Of a DNA stretch of 64,000 bases, positions 56,425-64,000 are shown in pieces. Within the stretch, counting starts at the first letter, position 1. Each line of letters starts with the position of its first letter. The stretch covers positions 71,377,554 to 71,441,553 of the forward strand of contig OX485803.1 in NCBI GenBank assembly GCA_950295325.1. The letters are read 5' to 3'. Source of the stretch: Polytrichum commune (Eukaryota > Streptophyta > Polytrichopsida > Polytrichales > Polytrichaceae). The translations under genes were made by a program, and so were the position numbers. The notes under the pieces were generated by a model. It made no database searches. It was not told the origin of the DNA and saw only the letters and a program-made list of their open reading frames with translations.

Positions 56425-59121
56425 CTACACTTGTGGTAGGGATTTCTCCAGTGGCCTGTTTTCGTCCAACCTGCGCATCAGCGCAGCTGCTTTCATGTGC
56501 AAGAGAGAAATATAAGTTTCCAAATTTCGTCTTGATGTGCCACCAGGTCGGACGGCTTTCTGTGCACTAGTCTTCATCTTCTGCATGTTTTCTCGCACAG
56601 CAGAACCTCCATCCTCTTGCATCAACATTCTCACCGAGCGCTCAATCACCTCCTTTGTGACTAGCGGTGCAGGATTTTCTTTGATGTCTATGGCACTTGC
56701 AATGGTCCTGATGCCCCTGGGTACTTCTATGGCTAGTTTCGCAGTGTCCGCTACGAATCTGCACACAAAGAATGACTTTGATGTAAATTCATATCCATTG
56801 TAGAGGTCTCTATGTACATTGAAATAGGACATGTTTGGCAAACCACGCATCTTGAGCACTGGAGAAGAATGCAACATGGGAGCTAGACTACGTGTCAAAC
56901 ATTTAGGAGATCCAGGATACAAGCGGAACAATCTCAACCAAGGGAGATTGCTTTTGTGCCACCGCAGGAGTGGCAAGAGCTCCATTTCTGTGATGGAAAT
57001 TCCATACAGCAATGGTGGAAATTCAGTTCAGTTCCTTGAACACATTTGAAAAGAAAGCATGGAATTGCAACCGACCTTGCATTGAGGTGCTGCTCTGCAC
57101 CGCTAGGCCATGCAAGAATGGGGACACCGGCACACACACTTTCAAGGATAGAATTCCACCCACAGTGGCTCAAGAATCCACCTGTGGCCGGGTGCTTCAG
57201 GATGCGCATCTGCGGCGCCCACCCAGAAAAACACATTCCTCTTCCTCTGATCCTCTCCTCGAAACCTGGAGAAGAAAAATCCGGAAGCTGCCGTAAATCT
57301 AGAGTTTGTAGGTGATTGCAGCATCAAAAATCTCCTGTTCTCTGTTCTTTCTAAGGTAGACGTGCTTAAATCGAACATAGCAATAATCTGGACACCTATT
57401 AGTATTTGAGTGGTATGTGGTTAGAAGTGAATTTAAGAATGGCCACCAAAAAAGCATGTTGTGTTTAAAATGGAAGGGACTGCATGGTCAAAATATTCTA
57501 ACTATTCTCCAGAGACTCCAGAGTCACCATGGCCTATTTGAGCAGAAGAATCTTCACTTTGATAATGAGTAAGATATTCACATGAGCTCCGAAATTTATG
57601 AGGCAATGGCTACAGGCACGATTTGGATTCGCTAATCAACTCGCACTACGAGAAGTGGGTGCGGCGAGAAAAGTATCCGAATAAAAACACATGTCTACCT
57701 ACTTAGAGAGGTCAGTTTAAATTTCTTACCTGGAGGAAGGAGCTCGGTGGCGGAAGTTGGTGTTGCGGAAGCTTCAGTAGTCGGCGGAGCATTTGGTGGC
57801 CGCAGGATCCACAAGAAAGGTTGGTCGCTGGCCTCCAGCCCCGAAGCCAATTCCAGCAGCTGTGGGAGTGGGTGCGTCGCAGCACTGCCAAAGCAAATGT
57901 AAAGCACCGAAGAAGGAGCCTGTGTGTTTAGCCAGCTGATGCAAGCGTTTGGCTCGGCCACTGTCAAATGGTCAACCATGGCTTCTGCAGATGGGCTATC
58001 AGCAAAATAAGAGTCTGGAAGCAGTGGACCAACTTCAAGAAGATACTCCGTCTGCATCAACAACACAGTCACCACATTGCACTCTAATACTAATTATACC
58101 ACGCCGTTATAGATTCAGCAGTCTAGACAAGAAGGAAATGTCCCAAATTACAGTTGAAATGCAAGAAATGCAATATTACGGGTATTGTTCAATTGTAGGG
58201 GAAATCGGACAAACCTCCACACCAGCTGTCCCAAGAACTTCAGTTCGAAGCGCATCAATCGCAATCTTTTCCAGGTCGTAGAAACTGTTGTCCAGAATCA
58301 CATTTGAATTTGGAAATCGGAGCTGATGTTCGTGTATCCACTTGAAGGTTTCAGGGTTTATCAAAGTTGTGGGAAGGTCCCTTGGCATTGTCGTCGGCAG
58401 ACCAGGAATGTCTGTGATCACCATTCCAGCATTTGCATCGGTAACAGGAAGTCGACCCTCGACTCGGAGGCGTTCACACTGCCATCACAAATCGAAAAGG
58501 TCGGTCGATGCATCACATTGATTGATGCTGATTTTTGCACATGGAACATTGACGTGATCATACGGTGATCGTGTCTATGTCAGATAAGACACTCAAAACA
58601 AAAATTGTTGCAACATATCTATATATTACCTGAAACGCAACTCCGAGTAATTGCACGCCTGAGGAATAGAGTAGGTGACCTTCGATATGGAGCTTTCGAG
58701 CTGCTTCATATGCCCAAGTGGAGAACATGTCATACAGAACACACACCGGAGGGCATGTAGGAGGGACGCCCCTCGAAGTCCACGAAGCTGCTGATCCAAC
58801 ATCCACAAGCAGTTCCTCCAACAGCTGGATCATTTCTTGACACACCTGGGGCTTTCTCAACTCCAGTGCCAACAAGCGGTCGGTTAAATGCGCCTTGCCA
58901 TCCCGGAGCTCTAAAAACCTGAGAGGCAGACCAGCTTGGGTGTTCGTCAAATCTCGAGTGCCGTGTTCGGCCAGTAGTTCCGAGATGTGCTTGTCTGTGC
59001 TTACGAAGGTCACGGTTATGCCCGCAGCTGCTAAGTGTTTGGCAAACCGCAGAAAGGGGATGGCGTGCCCCGCAGTTAAGTAAGGCACAACAACCACGTG
59101 CGGTGAGGCCGATGACCCCAT
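56425..59121 (-). CDS. Family-1 UDP-glycosyltransferase (PSPG box), complete, five exons
   Basis: Transfers a sugar from a UDP-sugar to a small-molecule acceptor, presumably in the cytosol; the acceptor cannot be told. Exons on the minus strand: 59121-58630, 58478-58215, 58051-57730, 57265-57076, 56758-56425. All four introns are GT-AG and the joined frame is 1602 nt (533 aa). His19 in [15 protein letters not shown] is the predicted catalytic base, and the partner Asp lies in [15 protein letters not shown]. The donor-binding PSPG box begins [20 protein letters not shown] and continues [20 protein letters not shown] to [10 protein letters not shown]. Two features lengthen it: a Pro/Thr-rich insert between about residues 325 and 350, and a basic C-terminal tail. 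ATG at 59121 is chosen because the codon three residues upstream is TTG. Intron 3 contains an old repeat. Confidence 0.95.
57385..57670 (+). repeat. Old interspersed repeat in UGT intron 3
   Basis: Scattered similarity to 41240-41560, including a conserved end gagaagtgggtg / gagaagtgggct. It lies wholly within the intron and does not touch splice sites. Confidence 0.45.
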
Positions 59122-60564
59122 CTCCCTCAAAAAATCACTTCAAATCACTTCGTTTCTTGTTTTCTGCGGAGCTTAGGAACGATGATGAGCGGAACTGAAA
59201 ACCGTAAGCTTGAGGCTGTAGAAAACTCCACAGATTAGGAGGGAGCGTCAATCCTTGTGAGGTTTGTCTAACTCTTTTGGGAGCTCCGAGGTGGAAGAAT
59301 CCACTTCCCCAAGCAGGTGCGGCCTGCACGAACACAATCATACGTGTAAACATAGAAGCAGAGTAACAGAAATTGACAGCTCGCTAGAACCACAAATGCA
59401 TGCTCAGTGTTACTTTTCTGGTCCAAATTACAAAGTTCGATTCTGTTAGGTCACGTCGAATCCCAACGCTTCGAATATACGACAACAGGAACGTCACCAT
59501 GACTAACTTGGCTCCACTGACCTAAAAGGCCGAGTGGCCGATCCTGGCAGGTGAAGCTTAAGGCCGAATCAGCTGGAGTTGTAAACATATTAATTTTTTT
59601 GGAAATAACGTCATCACTCCCCATACCAGAAGCCTTCAAAACCGAGTCACCAATTCACAAATCTAGCTTCTACGAGCCAGCAGCTACAAAGTGCCATTAC
59701 TGTGACTACATAAATTCCACACAACACAAACTCCCCGAAGTACTCGTCGCTGCACGAACCTTCAACTCCATAGCTACAATACCAACTTTTTTGGATGATT
59801 CAGAACGCACCTGCAGAACTAAAAGTCTGTCGAGTCTTTAGACTGCGAGATGGGCGACGAAGGAAGTTTTGTCTGCCCGAATCATTCTAGCAATGTGGGC
59901 CAGAAAGGGAAGAGAGACTTGAATCTGTTGCAGCGGCTGGCTATGAGCGGCGCCTATTGTTGATGGACCTGCCTGCAGGCGGAGAACTAATTATCAGTAA
60001 AGCCATACTGTAGAAATCAACCCCTCGTCGCTGTGACTACTTACAGTCGTTGAGAGCTACTGTGACTATGATCCAAAACCTCTACTCCCAAGACTAAAGG
60101 CAACGCCACAATAGGGATTGCCCAGATCCCGCGTTCCTGCACCAAGAATCGTTCAAGCAACCACCAAGTTGTAATGGAGAATATGTCGCTGATCAGATGA
60201 AGGCACCTGCAAGATTATAAATTTCTGTCCCCCAGAACCTGCGAGATGGGTAAGCGAGGATCCAGAAGCTGAAACTCGAGGAGCCTTTGCAGATGTAAGA
60301 ACTCTATGACAGTGGGCGAAGTAGACTAATAATTATAGCTGCGAGTACATTAGCAACACTGCATTCTCGGTGACAAGGAGGGGTTGATTGTAGAGGGCCG
60401 GCTGGCCAAGCAACCTCGTGGGAGAGACGATGGCGTAGCATAGCAACGTGTCGGCCTTTGGGGTACGTACCCGTCTTTATTGGTGCACAATTTTTGGATG
60501 AGGGAAGTCGCTCATGTTGTAAGACGCCCTGGCACGGTCTGCATTTTACTTTGAAACAAACATG
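59122..60564. other. UGT 5' flank and intergenic region
   Basis: Holds the UGT promoter on the minus strand. Open frames of 72 and 96 codons (59135-59353 minus, 59551-59841 plus) have no recognised product. The latter contains CHYCDYINSTQH, too little to call a zinc finger. Confidence 0.4.
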
Positions 60565-60930
60565 GGACTATTCATTGGCTCTTGGGCCACCCATCCATCG
60601 GCTAGTGTCTTAGGCACTTTGAGTGATGACATAAGCCACGCATATTGTTGTCATGGTTTAACAGAAATGGGTCTATTCATTGGCTCTTGAGCCACCATCG
60701 CCAGCTAGTTTTGGGGTACTTTGAGTGACAAAAGAAGTTGCTTCTATTGTTGTTATGGGTCAAGAGAAAATGGTCTATACATTGGCTCTTGGGCCGCCAT
60801 CCATCGGCTAGCCCCAAGGCATTTTGAATGATGATAGAAGCCACTTTTGTTGTTGTCATGGTTTAAGAGAAATGGGTCTATACACTGGCTCTTGGCCCTT
60901 CTTTGGCTAGCTTCTAAGGCATTTTGAGTG
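60565..60930. repeat. About 103-bp tandem repeat, four units
   Basis: The phrase cattggctcttg (last unit cactggctcttgg) recurs at about 60573, 60678, 60780 and 60883, each followed by ccatcg or ggctagc, then gcattttgagtgatgac-like and gttgttgtcatggtttaa-like phrases. Confidence 0.85.
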
Positions 60931-62120
60931 GGCTTGAAGAAACCCCATCAAGCAGTGTGGGACAACTCAATATTTGGCAAATGCGACAAGAGGTCTTACA
61001 AGGTTTAGATATGTGGTTGTATACGCTTTGACTTTGGCCAGTGTATGCGGCTATGTTTTGGCATTGTGGAGCTAACATATGGTTGGACCCACTTCCTAAT
61101 GTGTTGATGTAAATGTGGCTAGTACAACCCAAAATACATATAAAAATTGGCTACATGTAAGAATTAGTGAATTAGGAGAATTCTTCTATGGGGTTATATA
61201 ACTATGGTCTTCCAACCCTGCTCACTATTGTCGCGCACCTCTCCATGAGGAGTGCCCGAAACACCATGGGCACAAGGGGGACCCCGGAGTGACACCCGGG
61301 ACTTGTGGCGCTGTTGGTGAGAGGGCCCAAGTGATCCTAGTGTGGGTGAGGGCCCAAGTGATCCTAGTATGGGTGAGGGCCCTAAGCGTTGGCAACGCCT
61401 CCCACCCAGAGAGACTAGGAGGCACAAGGGTAAGGCCATCAGCTATGCGTAGCTTCTGGCGTGTAGAATTTTATGGCTTATCAACTATGTGTAGCTTATG
61501 GCGTGAACGACACGGCCTCCATGGGCATTGGCCCAATGTGAGGGCATAGTTGCCTAGTATGCTTCGGGTTGTTGTAGTGTTGCTCCGGCAACGCGATGAT
61601 CAACATAAGATTGGACTTTCATGGATGGAAGTCCACATCTAATAATTGGTTACCGATTAAGGGGTGAGTCCCGAAAGCAAAGTAGGAGGGTTGGTTCCCT
61701 CTTCTGAACTATAAGGTCCGGGGTAGGAGGAGCTAACCATTAGCATGGCGGAATGCGAAGGGTTAGTGCTCGTAACCCTTGCTAGAAATGAAAATTGGTA
61801 AGATTATTAAGGGGGCTAGCAAGGGTTGCGACACCTATAGCATGGAATGGCCTACAAAACAAAACTTTAGGATAACCCATCCACCACCCAAACTAAATTA
61901 GTGAACTAAAAGCTTCAAATGCGTTGAAGGGTGGCCCAACCAATATATTATCTTCTAATGGCTCCATCAAAATATAGCCAATGAACCTTACACAATTGGT
62001 CATGAAATACCTACACCCTTAAACATGCCACACATGTTTCAAAGTGTGACACCAGAGCCTTGCGGTTTAGATTCATGCCCTCCCTTATCTTGTTCCAAAA
62101 TGTGAATGTAGGCTTAATGA
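60931..62120. other. Intergenic; includes a 27-bp direct repeat near 61325-61385
   Basis: gggcccaagtgatcctagt and gtgggtgagggcc-type phrases repeat twice plus a partial unit. No gene recognised. Confidence 0.45.
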
Positions 62121-62490
62121 GGCACCACGGGCCTTGGCTTGGTGGTTAGGGCTCATGACCCCCAATGAGGAGGTTGTGGGTTCTATTCCCCATGCCGGCG
62201 TGGTGCTCACCACCTTAGTCCACCCAACTATGGTGGGCGGTCCTTGGACCTTGTTGTATGGGTACCTCAAAGCCCTTTGGGGGGATACCATGTCCGGTAT
62301 CTCCAAGGCACTAGTGGCTAGCTAGGAACTTGTATAGTGTGTCACTATAGTGTCCATCCTCAAAAGGGGAGAGTAGTATTTGTCCCAATGTCCCCTTGTC
62401 CAGTAGGCATCGGGTCATTGGCATTATGAACGGACACTTTATTCACGCCGGCCCCTTCTTGAAAGGGGTTGGAGTTTCTATCTATCTGTA
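62121..62490 (+). mobile_element. tRNA-derived SINE
   Basis: The head has a box-A-like ccttggcttggtggttaggg and, about 40 bases on, box B (gttgtgggttctattcccca). The body follows, and the 3' part (62330-62490) is shared, inverted, with 28306-28480. It ends gagtttctatctatctgtag, a short tetranucleotide tail. About 370 bp. Confidence 0.75.
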
Positions 62491-62876
62491 GGCTCAATAC
62501 ATTAGGTACCTCTCATGAATAGAACCGGAACTATACTAGTCCTCCATTTTCCAAGCCACTAACATGTACATACATCCACTACCACTGCATTTAGAAATGA
62601 TTTGTGGCAACATATATTAGAACTCACCTACTCTTTCCTCCCATAGTGAACCCTTTGAGCTTCCCAATCAGATATGGCCATTTGATTAAGGAATTGTGTT
62701 CAAGTTGTAAGAATCTTGCACAAACACGTGGGCCACCAAGTCTAGGTGGTTTGTGAGCCGATTTCTCAACTTGCTTTTCAAGAATAACAAGAGTGGAATG
62801 TTCTCTCATCTTTCACACTGCCCAACATCCATTTAACACATTAAAAATAAATCACTAATTTTAGTTCCATTTTAGA

Positions 62877-63255
62877 ATGACAAAGACCCTTTCAGTGGCA
62901 AGTCACAAAAATTATAACCTCAGTGCTAATGAGGATTTTGTAATATTTTTGACTTCCAAGTTAATTACACGCTTTATTGGCAGTTTCACTTTCAAAATTA
63001 AATCCCAATCAGTTGCTTACTTATTGAATGGAAGTGAACATATATGTTGGATTTGGGACCTTGAAGATGAAGTGCACTCAAGTGGAAAAGAGGCCTTTAA
63101 GAATGCAAAGGCAATGGTTTTTTTTAAGTCGGGTGGGCAGGCAATATTTTTTGGTCGGGTCCAGAAAATCTTGCGTTTATGGACGGGCAGCTGCCCCTGC
63201 CCGAATATTCCTCCCCTGAGAAGTTTGTAGGGGGGGAACTTAATGTCCTTCATAC
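62877..63255 (+). repeat. Interspersed repeat family R1, long copy
   Basis: The second nearly full-length member, aligned with 54904-55290. An accidental 117-codon open frame runs through it. Confidence 0.85.
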
Positions 63256-63721
63256 ACAATGCCTCAGTGACATGGCTACCCCACCAAATTTCCTCTATGT
63301 TTGGGCGGGTTTGTCCTTAGTCATAATAGAATATGATGGGTAAGCGGCATACATGGAAACTCACCCTTAGAATTTTTTTGGAATATACTATAGATCTAGA
63401 AAATTGTGAAGAGTCTACCTTATTGTCGTGTAAATAGAGATCGTGTGTCACTGCAGCTCGAGTACCAACCACCACTAACAAATAACACTAAAACATAGCA
63501 AAGTCACACATAAACCTCGGCATGCCCCCCCCTCAGTTGATTATGGAGTCCCGCCTAGCAGCTAGGACCAATGCCAAACCAAAGGACATGGATAATGACA
63601 GATTGCTCCGCACCTAACTAGTGTGGTGAATGTCATTCCAAGGAACTGTAGGCTAGGTGCAATGTGAGCCCCATCCTTAATCGCCTCTGATGTTTGGACA
63701 TCAAATTCCAAAGAATTAAAC

Positions 63722-63990
63722 TCACCACTTCATATTGATTGCGTCTCTAAGCCATAACTCCTTATTTTCCATTTGGGCAGACACAATATGATGAAAACCA
63801 CACATGATCATTGAGTACGATTGGTGGAAGCACCAAGTACTGAAGATCCTCGATAGCGAGGACAACTCCACTGTCCAGATGGTAGAGAAGTCAAAGGTGG
63901 CCTCAAGCATGCCATCTGCCAACCGCGTTGACACTGATCACACAAGAGCATAGTAGCCGTTTTTTTTTCTTTTCTCCACACACAAAACAT
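63722..63990 (-). pseudogene. Degenerate PHD-finger fragment at the right edge
   Basis: The minus-strand frame contains ATMLLCDQCQRGWQMACLRP and PLTSLPSGQWSCPRY, clearly the core of a C4HC3 PHD finger ('CDxCxRGWHxxCLxPPLxxxPxGxWxCPxC'). The zinc-binding His is replaced by Gln and the final Cys by Tyr, so it should not fold as a normal finger. PHD fingers of this wording also occur in plant retroelement proteins; the sequence to the right of the window would decide. It is open for 60-70 codons only. Confidence 0.6.
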
Positions 63991-64000
63991 GGAAGACCCT

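Noticed and set aside
60565-60930. CRISPR-like spaced repeats
   Set aside because: Units of about 103 bp diverge along their whole length with no constant repeat plus unique spacer; the genome is eukaryotic.
62877-63230. 117-codon plus-strand frame
   Set aside because: Lies in interspersed repeat R1; the equivalent frame in the 54.9-kb copy is broken.

Overview
The window is nuclear DNA of a streptophyte plant. It holds GT-AG intron-rich genes of plant families: NADP-isocitrate dehydrogenase, a PSPG-box glycosyltransferase, oligoribonuclease and a lectin-type receptor kinase relic. These sit in a sea of decayed transposons. A Dualen/RandI-like LINE, a type known to me mainly from green algae, together with the glycosyltransferase style, suggests a seed-free lineage (bryophyte, lycophyte, fern or charophyte). 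The species cannot be fixed from sequence alone.

Left part (1-20 kb): the window opens inside intron 1 of an isocitrate dehydrogenase paralog on the minus strand; only its exon 1 is visible. Then come a Ty1/copia relic (1.5-3.5 kb), PIF/Harbinger-like MITEs, a pogo/Tigger-like element with its own TIRs (8.56-10.1 kb), a hAT transposase relic split by a hAT-type MITE (11.2-12.0 kb), SINE-like and tandem repeats, and MITEs with a CACTAAATA terminus.

20.2-25.8 kb: a complete 15-exon NADP-dependent isocitrate dehydrogenase gene (minus strand, 491 codons). It has an N-terminal transit-peptide-like extension, an internal Met75 at the usual cytosolic start, and a C-terminal SKL peroxisomal signal. 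It is the same-strand tandem neighbour of the paralog at the left edge.

28.8-40.3 kb: a LINE on the minus strand with ORF1, a tandem-repeat spacer of about 0.8-kb units, and a long ORF2 relic. ORF2 encodes an AP endonuclease, reverse transcriptase, an extra unassigned domain that may be PCIF1-methyltransferase-like, RNase H, a zinc knuckle and a restriction-like endonuclease. Having both endonucleases defines the Dualen/RandI type. A minisatellite lies just upstream of ORF1, and a second, diverged copy of the ORF2 3' half lies at 51.5-54.1 kb.

44-49 kb: a broken lectin-receptor-kinase-like pseudogene and an intact intronless oligoribonuclease gene (minus strand), with two decayed partial copies of the latter's 3' region and a duplicated upstream segment.

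56.4-59.1 kb: a complete five-exon family-1 UDP-glycosyltransferase (minus strand, 533 aa). The right end holds tandem repeats, a SINE, another member of an interspersed repeat family, and a degenerate PHD-finger fragment running to the window edge. The three intact genes are metabolic or housekeeping genes with no evident functional linkage.
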